Positions 21,730 through 29,860 of a stretch of DNA of 64,000 nucleotides are shown one piece after another (positions within the stretch are counted from its first letter, which is position 1; every line of letters starts with the position of its first letter). A program made the position numbers and the translations under genes. The stretch covers positions 1-64,000 of the forward strand of contig JAOZVS010000009.1 of assembly GCA_025869435.1 (NCBI GenBank), written 5' to 3'. This DNA is from Zavarzinia sp. (GTDB lineage: Bacteria; Pseudomonadota; Alphaproteobacteria; Zavarziniales; Zavarziniaceae). The notes beneath the pieces are model-generated. The model did not search any database, was not told where the DNA came from, and was given only the letters and a program-made list of their open reading frames with translations.

Positions 21730-22386
21730 TCAGTTCTTCGCGGGCGCGGGTGGCGCGGCGGGTGCCGCTGCCTTCTCGTCACCCGGCAGGATGTATTTAG
21801 CGCCTTCCCAGGGGCTCATGAAGTCGAAGCGGCGGAATTCCTGGGTCAGTTTCACCGGCTCGTAAACGACGCGCTTCTGTTCTTCGTCGTAACGCAGCTC
21901 GACATAGCCGGTCAGCGGGAAATCCTTACGTAAAGGGTGCCCCTCGAAACCATAGTCGGTGAGGAGACGGCGCAGATCGGGATTGCCGGCGAAGAAGATG
22001 CCGTACATGTCCCAGGCCTCGCGCTCGAACCAGCCGGCGGTCGGATAGAGATCGACGACCGAGGGAACCGGCGTGTCCTCGTCGGTGCGGATCTTCACGC
22101 GAAGGCGCAGGTTCCTGCGCATCGACAACAGGTGATAGACGACATCGAAACGCTGGTCGCGCTCGGGATAGTCGACCCCGCAGACATCGAGCAACTGATC
22201 GAGCAGCAGCGACGGCTCGGTCTTCAGCCAGGTCAGGAGAGCGAGGATCTTGCCGGCTTCGGCCGTGACGGTCACTTCGCCGACGGCGAGGGAGACCCCG
22301 GTCACGCCGAGCTTTTCATTGCCGATCAGGGCTTCGAGGGTGGCGACTTCGGCCGCCACGGCCTCGGGATTGGGATAGAGCGCCAT
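21730..22386 (-). CDS. nuoC: NADH-quinone oxidoreductase subunit C
   Basis: This 218-residue peripheral subunit shows the 30-kDa signature [20 protein letters not shown] and [20 protein letters not shown]. The ATG at 22386 ([18 protein letters not shown]) gives the usual length; the ORF-track start at 22563 extends into nuoB. A low-complexity Ala/Pro C terminus ([13 protein letters not shown]) follows the conserved domain. It lies 10 bases after nuoB and 12 before nuoD. Confidence 0.95.
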   Translation of the reverse strand: MALYPNPEAVAAEVATLEALIGNEKLGVTGVSLAVGEVTVTAEAGKILALLTWLKTEPSLLLDQLLDVCGVDYPERDQRFDVVYHLLSMRRNLRLRVKIRTDEDTPVPSVVDLYPTAGWFEREAWDMYGIFFAGNPDLRRLLTDYGFEGHPLRKDFPLTGYVELRYDEEQKRVVYEPVKLTQEFRRFDFMSPWEGAKYILPGDEKAAAPAAPPAPAKN

Positions 22387-22396
22387 GATCCGCCCG

Positions 22397-22933
22397 TTAC
22401 CTCGCGATCGTCTGGGTGCGGCGGATCTTCTTCTGCAGTTGCAGAATGCCGTAGAGCAGCGCCTCGGCCGTGGGCGGGCAGCCCGGCACATAGACGTCCA
22501 CCGGCACGATGCGGTCGCAGCCGCGCACCACCGAATACGAATAATGATAGTAACCGCCACCATTGGCGCAGCTGCCCATGGAGATGACCCAGCGCGGCTC
22601 CGACATCTGGTCGTAGACCTTGCGCATGGCGGGGGCCATCTTGTTGGTCAGGGTGCCGGCGACGATCATCACGTCCGACTGGCGCGGCGAAGCGCGCGGG
22701 GCGACGCCGAAACGCTCCATGTCATAGCGGGGCATGGAGGAATGCATCATCTCGACCGCGCAACAGGCGAGGCCGAAGGTCATCCACCACAGCGAGCCGG
22801 TGCGCGCCCAGTTGACGAGATTGTCGAGATTGGCGACGAGAAAACCCTTGTCCGCCAGCTCGTCCGAGATGTCGGTGAAGAACGGGTCCTTTACCGGAAC
22901 GATGGCGCCTTCCGGCTTGGTGATCACTCCCAT
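22397..22933 (-). CDS. nuoB: NADH-quinone oxidoreductase subunit B
   Basis: This 178-residue subunit carries cluster N2, the last one before quinone. The cysteines are in [24 protein letters not shown] and [15 protein letters not shown]. The ATG at 22933 overlaps the end of nuoA by 10 bases and starts the family N terminus [19 protein letters not shown]; the ORF-track start at 23152 lies inside nuoA. Confidence 0.96.
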   Translation of the reverse strand: MGVITKPEGAIVPVKDPFFTDISDELADKGFLVANLDNLVNWARTGSLWWMTFGLACCAVEMMHSSMPRYDMERFGVAPRASPRQSDVMIVAGTLTNKMAPAMRKVYDQMSEPRWVISMGSCANGGGYYHYSYSVVRGCDRIVPVDVYVPGCPPTAEALLYGILQLQKKIRRTQTIAR

Positions 22934-23289
22934 TCGAGAGCCCCCTTCTTCCATTCGTAACAGAAGCCGACGGTGAGAACGCCGAGGAAAGCCATCATCG
23001 ACCAGAAGCCGAACACGCCGATGTCGCCGAGCGAGATCGCCCAGGGGAACAGGAAGGCGACTTCGAGGTCGAAGATGATGAAGAGAATCGAGACGAGGTA
23101 GAAGCGGACGTCGAATCGGCCGCGGGCATCGGAGAAAGCGTCGAAGCCGCATTCGTAGGCCGACAATTTCTCGGTATCCGGCTTCTGTTCGCCAGCGATG
23201 AGCGAGGCCACGATCATCGCGATCGAGAGGCCCAGCGCCACCCCGAGGAAAATCAGGATGGGCAGATATTCCTTGAGCAGCTCGTCCAT
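22924..23289 (-). CDS. nuoA: NADH-quinone oxidoreductase subunit A
   Basis: This 121-residue membrane subunit has three helices. The typical [20 protein letters not shown] loop and the [15 protein letters not shown] helix are present. It is the first gene of the complex I operon. A TATACT box (minus strand, 23412-23407) lies about 118 bases upstream and could be the -10 element of the operon promoter, but no good -35 at standard spacing was seen. Confidence 0.96.
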   Translation of the reverse strand: MDELLKEYLPILIFLGVALGLSIAMIVASLIAGEQKPDTEKLSAYECGFDAFSDARGRFDVRFYLVSILFIIFDLEVAFLFPWAISLGDIGVFGFWSMMAFLGVLTVGFCYEWKKGALEWE

Positions 23290-23826
23290 GCGGAACCCGT
23301 GAAACGCGAGGAAGGGGCCGGGTCAGGACCGACAGACGGAATCGGCCCCTTCACCGCGCCATGCGGCGAAAGCCGGACTCTGCTGCCAACCCCTTTCGAC
23401 CGAGGGAGTATAGGCGCCGGATTATCTCAAAGAAAGTGATCGGTCCAGCCGAAACCGTGTCTTCCTATCGCGACGCAGCGCGTATCGCCTCGACGTCCCG
23501 ACAAAAGTCTAAGGTGGCTGTCGGTCGGGCCGGGTTTACTTGCGAAGGGCTCGCAGGTGCCGGTCAGGGCCGGGGGCCGATCCGACTCCGGGCGAAGAAA
23601 TCGCTCTGCCCCGAAAAGACCTTATTTCGGCCCGGAACCCGTACCAATTGCCGGCGAAACTATCCTCATGCCGCGATTGACGACGCGGCTTTCGAGAAAG
23701 GCCCCGCGAGGGGTACGACCTGCCCCGGACCGGCCCCTGCCCCTCGTCGGTCCACCCCAGCCCTGCACAAGGGTCGTAAAGCCCGGCCATCCCCCTCTGG
23801 CCGGGCTTCCTTTTTTCAGGCGGGCG
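23290..23826. other. 537-base gene-free region upstream of nuoA
   Basis: No credible protein gene was found; the ORFs at 23361-23867 and 23557-24408 have no family features. The region should hold the nuo promoter (minus strand). On the plus strand it ends in a strong intrinsic terminator at 23779-23816, although no annotated plus-strand gene precedes it. Short stems such as CCGAAA/TTTCGG and GGACCG/CGGTCC lie upstream of that terminator, so an unannotated plus-strand RNA is possible. Confidence 0.5.
23779..23816 (+). terminator. Strong intrinsic terminator with no gene in front of it
   Basis: AAGCCCGGCCA and TGGCCGGGCTT form a perfect 11-bp stem with an 8-base loop, followed by CC and six T residues. 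The T run is only on the plus-strand side. The downstream lipoprotein gene is on the minus strand and ends just beyond it, where a minus-strand reading would have A residues before the stem and no T run after it. Confidence 0.8.
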
Positions 23827-24291
23827 TCAGGGCGTGCCGGCCGGTCGCGGCAGGCAATTCTCGATGATCTGATAGCATTGTTCGAGACGGCGGGTCTGAC
23901 CGACGTCCGAGCCGCCATAGACGACGCGGGCGACCACGCCATTCCTGATGGTGAAGCTGGCGCGGCAGTTCTGGCCGTCGTCGACATAGGACGGCGCGCC
24001 GACCGGCAGGCCGAAGCCATAGCCGAAATTGCCCGAACCGCCGAAGACCCCGACGCCGAAGCTCGGCCCCGAGGGGTAGCCGGTGATGTTCCGGCTTTCG
24101 TAGGTCAGGACTTCTTCCCCCGGCACCGTCTGCATGGCGGCATTGGGCGCGCCGGCGCAGGAGACGAGATCGGCCTTGCGCATGCCGATCAGGCCGCTCT
24201 GCGCCTCGAGGGCGGCATCGGCACGAGGACTGGCACAGCCGCCGAGGGCGGCGGCGCCGGCCAGCAGAACCCAGACGATCTTGCGCGACAT
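23827..24291 (-). CDS. Putative lipoprotein of unknown function
   Basis: The 154-residue product begins MSRKIVWVLLAGAAALGGC, a lipoprotein signal with the lipobox LGGC. The middle is Gly/Phe/Tyr-rich (FGVGVFGGSGNFGYGFGLPV), and the C-terminal part has NCRASFTIRNGVVARVVYGG, a pattern seen in SmpA/BamE-like small lipoproteins and in conserved hypothetical proteins. I chose the ATG at 24291 because GGAAGGA stands 8 bases before it; the ATG at 24297 is too close. The track start (24342) lies inside the tRNA gene. It begins 16 bases after tRNA-Leu and may share its transcript. Confidence 0.75.
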   Translation of the reverse strand: MSRKIVWVLLAGAAALGGCASPRADAALEAQSGLIGMRKADLVSCAGAPNAAMQTVPGEEVLTYESRNITGYPSGPSFGVGVFGGSGNFGYGFGLPVGAPSYVDDGQNCRASFTIRNGVVARVVYGGSDVGQTRRLEQCYQIIENCLPRPAGTP

Positions 24292-24307
24292 CAGCATGTT
24301 CCTTCCG

Positions 24308-24391
24308 TGGTGCCCGCTGCCGGAATCGAACCGGCACGGCAATGCCGAGCGATTTTAAGTCGCTTGCGTCTACCAGTTTCGCCAAGCGGGC
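24308..24391 (-). tRNA. tRNA-Leu (anticodon UAA)
   Basis: The minus strand reads GCCCGCTTGGCGAAACTGGT and folds into a tRNA. The acceptor stem GCCCGCT pairs with AGCGGGC, and the T arm is GCCGGTTCGATTCCGGC. The anticodon loop in AGCGACTTAAAATCGCT gives TAA. A short variable arm (CGGCATTGCCG) makes it a class II tRNA, as expected for leucine. The CCA end is encoded (24308-24310). Confidence 0.95.
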
Positions 24392-24467
24392 CCGCAAGGA
24401 AGGCGTGAATCGGCCGGAGCCGTCACCACCTGGGTTCTAGCATGCGGACCCGGCGAGTAAAGCCCGC

Positions 24468-24848
24468 TCAGTTCAGGACCGAGTAGCCCCGGTTGCGCAT
24501 GCAGTTGTCGATCACGCGGCGCTTCTCCTCCTCGGCATTCACGGTGCCCCGCGCCGCGCCCGTCGCCGCGCCGATACCGGCGCCGGCGGCGAGGCCCTTG
24601 CCGAAGTCGCCCGAGAAGGAGCCGATGACACCGCCGGCGATGGCGCCGAGCGCGGCGCCGCCCAGCGCGTTGGAGGCAGCCTCATTGCCGGTCGGCACCT
24701 GGTCCGCCAGGTTCTGACAATAGGCGAGGTCATGTTCGTAATAGCCCGGGGGGGCCTTTGACATGGAGGGATCGACCACAGGGCGATAGCCCGAGGCGCA
24801 GGCCGAGAGGGCGAGCGCGGCGGCCAGAACGGCGACAGTCTTGTTCAA
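24468..24848 (-). CDS. Glycine-zipper lipoprotein
   Basis: The product has a signal sequence NKTVAVLAAALALSACAS with lipobox LSAC. A glycine-zipper segment follows (GGAALGAIAGGVIGSFSGDF, then GKGLAAGAGIGAATGAARG), the type found in outer-membrane-associated lipoproteins. Two cysteines outside the lipobox (AYCQNL, DNCMRNRGY) could form a disulfide. The ORF track starts at 24926, which puts 26 unlikely residues before the signal. The TTG at 24848, behind GGGGAGAA, gives a clean lipoprotein signal and 126 residues. The function is unknown; a structural role in the envelope is likely. Confidence 0.75.
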   Translation of the reverse strand: MNKTVAVLAAALALSACASGYRPVVDPSMSKAPPGYYEHDLAYCQNLADQVPTGNEAASNALGGAALGAIAGGVIGSFSGDFGKGLAAGAGIGAATGAARGTVNAEEEKRRVIDNCMRNRGYSVLN

Positions 24849-24947
24849 CAGGGTTCTCCCCGATTCAGCATCGGAATTGCCGTCAGTATAACGCTGAATT
24901 TGCGGCGGGGTTGCGTCCGCCGTCACATTCCGGCCATGTCACTGCCG

Positions 24948-25727
24948 TCACTCGGGAATTTCGCCGGGATACGGCTCGACCCCGGCCTCGACCAGGGCCT
25001 GGGTCAGGGCCGCCATGGCGGTCGACAGGCGGGCAGGATCGCGCCCGCGAAGCACGAGGGCGGTGCCGAAACTGCCCCGGCGAAAGAAGGGATAGCTGCC
25101 CATGTCGACGTCGGGATGGAGCTTCTGCACATCCTCCAGCAGGATCGCGATGCGGCTTTCCCCGACAAGCACGGAAACCGTTTCCGACTGCACGGTGCGA
25201 CCACCGGCGATATGGGGCCGCGTGCCTTCGAGCTGCGCCCTCATGATCGCCGGAACGCCCGCCAGGACGAAGACATTGCCGATCTTGAAGCCCGGCGCCT
25301 TGGAAATCGGATTCTCGATCAGCTCGGCGCCTTCCGGCACCCGCGCCATGCGACGGCGCACCGGGGTCAGCTCGCCCGGCGGATAATGCGCTTCGAGCAG
25401 GGCGATGGCGCCCGGGTGTTCGATCAGCGGCAGCGCGAAAGCCCTGGCGATCGAATCGGCGGTGATGTCGTCATGGGTGGGGCCGATGCCGCCCGTGGTG
25501 AAGACATAATCGTAGCGCGCCCGCAGCGCGTTCACGGCGGCGACGATTTCCGCCTCGATATCCGGCACGACCCGGACTTCGCGCATCTCGACGCCCCAGG
25601 CGTTGAGGGTCTTGGCCAGATGCGCCAGATTGGCGTCCTGGGTTCGGCCCGACAGGATTTCGTTGCCGATGATGGCAAGGGCCGCCGTGTAGATTCGCGG
25701 CGCGGGATCGTTGTTCGTCGTCGTCAT
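24948..25727 (-). CDS. CinA-like molybdopterin-binding domain protein
   Basis: The 259-residue product has the MoaB/CinA N-terminal fold, seen in AAIIGNEILSGRTQDANLAH-like sequence and the loop FTTGGIGPTHDDITADSIA. It lacks the C-terminal nicotinamide-nucleotide amidase domain of full CinA. Such stand-alone proteins are annotated as competence/damage-inducible protein A, but their reaction in alphaproteobacteria is not settled; ADP-ribose or nucleotide pyrophosphatase activity has been shown for relatives. It is divergent from the LysR gene at 25769, with 41 bases between the starts. Confidence 0.85.
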   Translation of the reverse strand: MTTTNNDPAPRIYTAALAIIGNEILSGRTQDANLAHLAKTLNAWGVEMREVRVVPDIEAEIVAAVNALRARYDYVFTTGGIGPTHDDITADSIARAFALPLIEHPGAIALLEAHYPPGELTPVRRRMARVPEGAELIENPISKAPGFKIGNVFVLAGVPAIMRAQLEGTRPHIAGGRTVQSETVSVLVGESRIAILLEDVQKLHPDVDMGSYPFFRRGSFGTALVLRGRDPARLSTAMAALTQALVEAGVEPYPGEIPE

Positions 25728-25768
25728 GGTGGCGCACTATAGCCGATCAGCAGAAGATCGAAACCTCC

Positions 25769-26728
25769 ATGCCGAAGCCCGCCAAGCGCACCAATCGTCC
25801 CGCCGCCGCCGACAGCACCAACGATCACGTCTTCGCTCAGCGGATCGACTGGAACCTGTTCAAGCTCTATGTCGAGATCATCCGCTCGGGCGGGATCGGC
25901 GCGGCCGCGCGCAAGCTGAACCGCCAGCAGCCCAGCATCAGCGCCGCGCTGAAACGGCTGGAGGACCAGATCGGCACCCGGCTGTGTACCAGGAGCGTGA
26001 CCGGCATCGAGCCGACCGCCGCCGGGCGCGCCCTCCTCAAGATCTGCGAGCAGATGGCCCTCGCCGCCCGCGACATCCCGCATGAGGTCGCCAAGGTCGC
26101 GGGCGTCGTCGAAGGCGCGATCCGGCTGCACATGATCTCCAATCTGGTCAGCCCGGCGTTCGAGCGCGCCCTCGTCGGCTTCAACGCCGCCTATCCCGGC
26201 ATCGAGATCAAATTCGACATCGCCCCCCACAGCGCCGTCATCAGGGCCGTGTCCAAGGGCGAGGCGGAAATCGGCCTCGCGGGCGACACCGCCCCGGCGG
26301 CAGGCCTGACCTATCGCCCGCTGATGCGCGAGACCCAACAGCTCTATTGCGGGCCGCGGCATCCGCATTTCGGCAGCCCGCCGGGCCATCCGGGCGATTT
26401 TTCCGGCGATCGCTTCATCCTGACCGGCGAGGACGAGACCGAGCAATTGCGCCAGTTCCGCCGCCGTTTCGGGCTGGGCCGACGCGTGGGCGGCTATGCC
26501 GAGAACCTGCACGAGGTGCGCCGGCTGATCGAACTCGGCCTCGGTATCGGCTTCCTGCCCACGGTCGTCGCGGAAGCCGCGGTCAAGAGCCTGTGGCCGC
26601 TGCTGCCGCCCGAAATCCTGCCCAGTTACCACGTCTATGTCATCACCAGGGCCGAATCGGACTGCAGCACCCCGACCCTTCTGCTGGTCGAGGCCATTCA
26701 GGCCGAACTCGACAAATTGGAGTCATAG
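25769..26728 (+). CDS. LysR family transcriptional regulator (next to binding-protein/dioxygenase operon)
   Basis: The 319-residue product has an N-terminal winged helix-turn-helix at about residues 28-85 (FKLYVEIIRSGGIGAAARKL, then QPSISAALKRLEDQIGTRLC) and a C-terminal periplasmic-binding-like effector domain (from about 105). It has an extended basic N terminus (MPKPAKRTNRPAA). It reads toward the operon at 26824-31961. Its stop codon lies inside a perfect palindrome ATAGAT-TCC-ATCTAT that fits the T-N11-A LysR box, so it probably controls the operon. The ligand is unknown; by context it may be the substrate of the dioxygenases. Confidence 0.9.
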   Translation: MPKPAKRTNRPAAADSTNDHVFAQRIDWNLFKLYVEIIRSGGIGAAARKLNRQQPSISAALKRLEDQIGTRLCTRSVTGIEPTAAGRALLKICEQMALAARDIPHEVAKVAGVVEGAIRLHMISNLVSPAFERALVGFNAAYPGIEIKFDIAPHSAVIRAVSKGEAEIGLAGDTAPAAGLTYRPLMRETQQLYCGPRHPHFGSPPGHPGDFSGDRFILTGEDETEQLRQFRRRFGLGRRVGGYAENLHEVRRLIELGLGIGFLPTVVAEAAVKSLWPLLPPEILPSYHVYVITRAESDCSTPTLLLVEAIQAELDKLES

Positions 26729-26739
26729 ATTCCATCTAT
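26725..26739. promoter_or_regulatory. Candidate LysR operator
   Basis: ATAGATTCCATCTAT is a perfect palindrome with 6-base arms and a 3-base centre. It contains the T-N11-A spacing typical of LysR boxes. It covers the stop codon of the LysR gene and ends 8 bases before a TTGACA box, a place suited to activation. Confidence 0.5.
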
Positions 26740-26747
26740 GATCTTCA

Positions 26748-26778
26748 TTGACATTTACCACCTACCGCACCGCACAAT
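26748..26778 (+). promoter_or_regulatory. Candidate sigma-70 type promoter for the operon
   Basis: TTGACA (26748-26753) and CACAAT (26773-26778) are spaced 19 bases apart. The -35 is a perfect match and the -10 matches 4 of 6 positions; the long spacer fits a promoter that needs an activator. It lies just downstream of the LysR palindrome and 46 bases before the first operon gene. Confidence 0.4.
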
Positions 26779-26823
26779 GGACCGCCATGCTTTCGGGATA
26801 GCCCGCACATGGAGGCCGCCTTG

Positions 26824-27636
26824 GTGTCTGTCGCAACTCTCCGTGGACTCTGGCAGCGATCGCTGATCGCCTGGCCCGATGGCCTGCGTGACACGACCAC
26901 CAGCGTGCGCTGGCTGCAGGGGCCGAGCTTCTACGCCGACCTGCGCCAACCCGCCCTTCGCCCGGATTTCTCCGGCATCCGCTGCCTCGACGATCTCGAC
27001 CGCGAAGGCCTGATGTGGCTGGCCGGCCAGGAAGGGTTCGCGGGCGAGCTGACCTTCGACGGCACCTGCTTCGAATGGAGCCGCGCCCTCGATTTCCAGC
27101 CGAAGAGCCCCTATTCCGACTGCGGCTTCCTGCGTTTCGAGGATGATGTCCTGGTCGAGGAAGGCCGCGATGTCGCCTATATCGAACATTGGCACCGCGG
27201 CCCCGAGGTGACCCTGCCGTCCTGCGCCGTGCGCCTGACCGAAGCGGGCAGCAGCCGCATCGCCTTCCTGGTGCGGGCCGGCGACCAGTTCATGTTCGCC
27301 CGCGACCGCGCCCAGCCCCTGCCCGAGGCCGAGAGCCTGGCGGACATCGTGAAGGCCGCGCCCGACATGGCGAGCGCCCGCAATCTTGTCGATTGCGAAT
27401 TGTCCTTCGGCATCGTCGGCGACGACGGCTGGACCATCACCCACTCCAGCCTGCCCTACCGCGAGGGCATGGGCCTCGCCCCGGTGACCGGCCATGGCGG
27501 CGCCCTGCTGCTGACCGCCGACATCGCCCGCGACGGCGCGCCCGTCACCCGCGAATGGCGGATCGAGGCGCTTCAGGGTGTCCTCACCGATCTCGTCGAT
27601 TTTTCCGCTCTGCGCCCGACGGCGCTGGCCCGCTGA
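26824..27636 (+). CDS. Conserved-looking protein of unknown function, first gene of the operon
   Basis: I do not recognise the family. The product of about 270 residues has no signal peptide or membrane helix and is rich in aromatic and acidic residues. Notable motifs are TTTSVRWLQGPSFYADLRQP, EGLMWLAGQEGFAGELTFDG and YIEHWHRGPEV, which suggest a beta-rich, lipocalin-like cytoplasmic protein, though this is weak. I prefer the GTG at 26824, 8 bases after GGAGG; the ATG at 26809 of the track would contain that ribosome site. It is 22 bases before the first binding-protein gene, so it belongs to the operon. It could act on the product of the dioxygenases. Confidence 0.7.
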   Translation: MSVATLRGLWQRSLIAWPDGLRDTTTSVRWLQGPSFYADLRQPALRPDFSGIRCLDDLDREGLMWLAGQEGFAGELTFDGTCFEWSRALDFQPKSPYSDCGFLRFEDDVLVEEGRDVAYIEHWHRGPEVTLPSCAVRLTEAGSSRIAFLVRAGDQFMFARDRAQPLPEAESLADIVKAAPDMASARNLVDCELSFGIVGDDGWTITHSSLPYREGMGLAPVTGHGGALLLTADIARDGAPVTREWRIEALQGVLTDLVDFSALRPTALAR

Positions 27637-27658
27637 CCCTGCAACGAGGAGAGTATAG

Positions 27659-28726
27659 ATGAAACGAATGGCCTGCCTTGCCGCCGCGCTTCTGAGCTGT
27701 CTCGCCCTGATGGTCAGCCCGGCTTCGGCCGAGACCAAGACCAAGTTCAGGGTCGCGACCACGATCTATGCCGGCTTCATGCCCTGGTTCTATGCCCAGG
27801 ACGCCGGCATCATCAAGAAATGGGCCACGAAATACGGCATCGAGATCGATCTCGTGCAGGTGCCCGACTATATCGAATCCGTGAACCAGTATACCGCCGG
27901 CCAGTTCGACGGCGTGCTGATCGCCAGCATGGACGCCCTGACCATCCCGGCGGCCGGCGGTGTCGATTCCACCGTGCTCGTCATGGGCGATTATTCCAAC
28001 GGCAACGACGGCATCGTCCTGAAGGGCAAGGGCAAGACCGTCGCCGACCTGAAGGGCGCGACCGTTCATCTCGTCCAGTTCTCGGTCTCGCATTACCTGC
28101 TGGCGCGGGCGCTCGAAAGCGTCGGCCTCAAGGAATCCGACCTTAAGACCGTGAATATCTCGGACGCCGATTTCGTCGCCGCCTTCTCGACCCCCGACGT
28201 GCAGGCCATCGTCGCCTGGAAGCCCGCCCTGTCGGACATCGAAGCGATGGCCGACGTCTCGCCCGTCTTCGACAGCTCGAAGATCCCGGCTGAAATCCTC
28301 GACGTCGCCATCGTCCATACCCAGATGCTCAAGGATAACCCGGCCCTCGGCAAGGCGCTGGTCGGCGCCTGGTACGAAACCCTCGACCTGATCGCCAAGG
28401 GTGATGCCAAGAGCAAGGAAGCGATGGAATTCATGGCCAAGGCCGCGGGCACCGACATCCCCGGCTTCGAGACCCAGCTCGCCACCACCCATCTGTTCAG
28501 GACCCCGGCCGAAGCCGTCGCCTTCTATCGCAGCAAGGAAATGGCCGACGCCCTCACCCTCGTCTCGAAGTTCAGCTTCGATCACGGCTTGCTCGGCGAA
28601 GGCGCCAAGAGCCCGGACGCCATCGGCCTCGGCCTGCCCGGCGGCAAGGTGCTGGGCGATCCGGCCAATGTGAAGCTGCGCTACGACGATACCTACACGG
28701 CGATGGCCGCCGACGGGAAACTGTGA
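27659..28726 (+). CDS. Periplasmic substrate-binding protein, NMT1/SsuA-like, urea/guanidine carboxylase-region type (copy 1)
   Basis: The 355-residue product starts with a signal peptide (MKRMACLAAALLSCLALMV, cut after ASA) and has the bilobal fold of nitrate/sulfonate/taurine binding proteins. Motifs such as IYAGFMPWFYAQDAGIIKKW, DYIESVNQYTAGQFDGV and DYSNGNDGIVLKGKGKT fit the binding proteins that sit beside urea carboxylase (now known as guanidine carboxylase) genes; this family match is from memory and was not searched. A strong ribosome site GAGGAG precedes the ATG. No permease or ATPase gene is in the window, so the transporter must be completed elsewhere. A close paralogue follows 49 bases downstream. 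Confidence 0.88.
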   Translation: MKRMACLAAALLSCLALMVSPASAETKTKFRVATTIYAGFMPWFYAQDAGIIKKWATKYGIEIDLVQVPDYIESVNQYTAGQFDGVLIASMDALTIPAAGGVDSTVLVMGDYSNGNDGIVLKGKGKTVADLKGATVHLVQFSVSHYLLARALESVGLKESDLKTVNISDADFVAAFSTPDVQAIVAWKPALSDIEAMADVSPVFDSSKIPAEILDVAIVHTQMLKDNPALGKALVGAWYETLDLIAKGDAKSKEAMEFMAKAAGTDIPGFETQLATTHLFRTPAEAVAFYRSKEMADALTLVSKFSFDHGLLGEGAKSPDAIGLGLPGGKVLGDPANVKLRYDDTYTAMAADGKL

Positions 28727-28775
28727 CGGCCCGCGCCGTCACGCCTTCCCGCCCCTGGTAACGAGGAGTAACCCC

Positions 28776-29846
28776 ATGTTCCGTCGCCTGGCCAGTCTGG
28801 CCGCAACTCTCCTGTGTTGTCTGGCCCTGCTGCCGGGCGCGGTTCATGCGGAAGCCAAGAAGGAATTCCGCTTCGCCATCGGCATCTATGCCGGCTTCAT
28901 GCCGTGGTTCTATGCCGACGAATACGGCATCGTCAAAAAATGGGCCGACAAATACGGCATCACCATCAACATGGTGCAGGTGCCGGACTATATCGAATCC
29001 ATCAATCAGTATACCGCCGGCCAGTTCGACGGCGTCCTCGTCGCCAGCATGGATGCGCTGACCATTCCGGCGGCCGGCGGCATCGACAATACCGTCCTCG
29101 TCATGGGCGACTATTCCAACGGCAACGACGGCATCACCCTGAAGGGCAAGGGCAAGACCCTGGCCGACCTCAAGGGCATGACCGTGCATCTGGTGCAATT
29201 CTCGGTCTCGCATTACATGCTGGCGCGGGCGCTGGATTCGGTCGGCCTCAAGGAAGCCGATCTGAAGACGGTGAATATCTCCGACGCCGATTTCCAGACC
29301 GCCTTCGCCACCAAGGACGTCCAGGCCCTCGTGTCGTGGAAGCCCGCCCTGTCGGATATTCAGGCCCTGCCCGATGTCACCACCGTCTTCGACAGCTCGA
29401 AGATCCCGCACGAGATCCAGGACATCGCCATCGTTCACACCGATGTGCTGAAGGATCACCCCGACTTCGGCAAGGCCCTGGTCGGCGCCTGGTACGAGAC
29501 CCTGGCCCTCCTCGCCAGGAAGGACGAGAAGGCCCGGGAAGCCATGGACTACATGGCCAAGGCTTCCGGCACCGATGTCGCCGGTTTCGAGACCCAGCTC
29601 GCCACCACCTATCTGTTCATGACCCCGGCGGAAGCCGTCGCCTTCTACCGCTCGAAGGAGCTGGAAAAGGCCCTGACCCTCGTCTCCGACTTCAGCTTCG
29701 CCCATGGCCTGCTGGGCGAAGGCGCCAAGAGCGCGGATGCGATCGGCATCCAGATGCCCGGCGGCAAGATCCTGGGCGATCCGGGCAATGTGAAGATGCG
29801 CTACGACGACAGCTTCACCGCCCTCGCCGCCGACGGCAAACTTTAA
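28776..29846 (+). CDS. Periplasmic substrate-binding protein, NMT1/SsuA-like, urea/guanidine carboxylase-region type (copy 2)
   Basis: This 356-residue protein is a close tandem paralogue of the previous one; they share long identical runs such as YTAGQFDGV, MDALTIPAAGG and KTVNISDADF. It has its own signal peptide (MFRRLASLAATLLCCLALL, cut near VHA). The first differences lie in the pocket-facing stretches, for example IYAGFMPWFYADEYGIVKKW and QALPDVTTVFDSSK. The pair therefore may bind two related ligands. It is followed after 14 bases by the first dioxygenase gene. Confidence 0.88.
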   Translation: MFRRLASLAATLLCCLALLPGAVHAEAKKEFRFAIGIYAGFMPWFYADEYGIVKKWADKYGITINMVQVPDYIESINQYTAGQFDGVLVASMDALTIPAAGGIDNTVLVMGDYSNGNDGITLKGKGKTLADLKGMTVHLVQFSVSHYMLARALDSVGLKEADLKTVNISDADFQTAFATKDVQALVSWKPALSDIQALPDVTTVFDSSKIPHEIQDIAIVHTDVLKDHPDFGKALVGAWYETLALLARKDEKAREAMDYMAKASGTDVAGFETQLATTYLFMTPAEAVAFYRSKELEKALTLVSDFSFAHGLLGEGAKSADAIGIQMPGGKILGDPGNVKMRYDDSFTALAADGKL

Positions 29847-29860
29847 GCGGACCGACAGCC

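Noticed and set aside
23361-23867. 168-codon plus-strand ORF upstream of nuoA
   Set aside because: The composition is Arg/Pro-rich without domain features, and it runs through the terminator hairpin.
26729-26823. Guanidine riboswitch upstream of the binding-protein operon
   Set aside because: I looked for guanidine-I, -II or -III features. The gap is only about 95 bases and is taken up by the palindrome and promoter; no matching conserved motif was seen.
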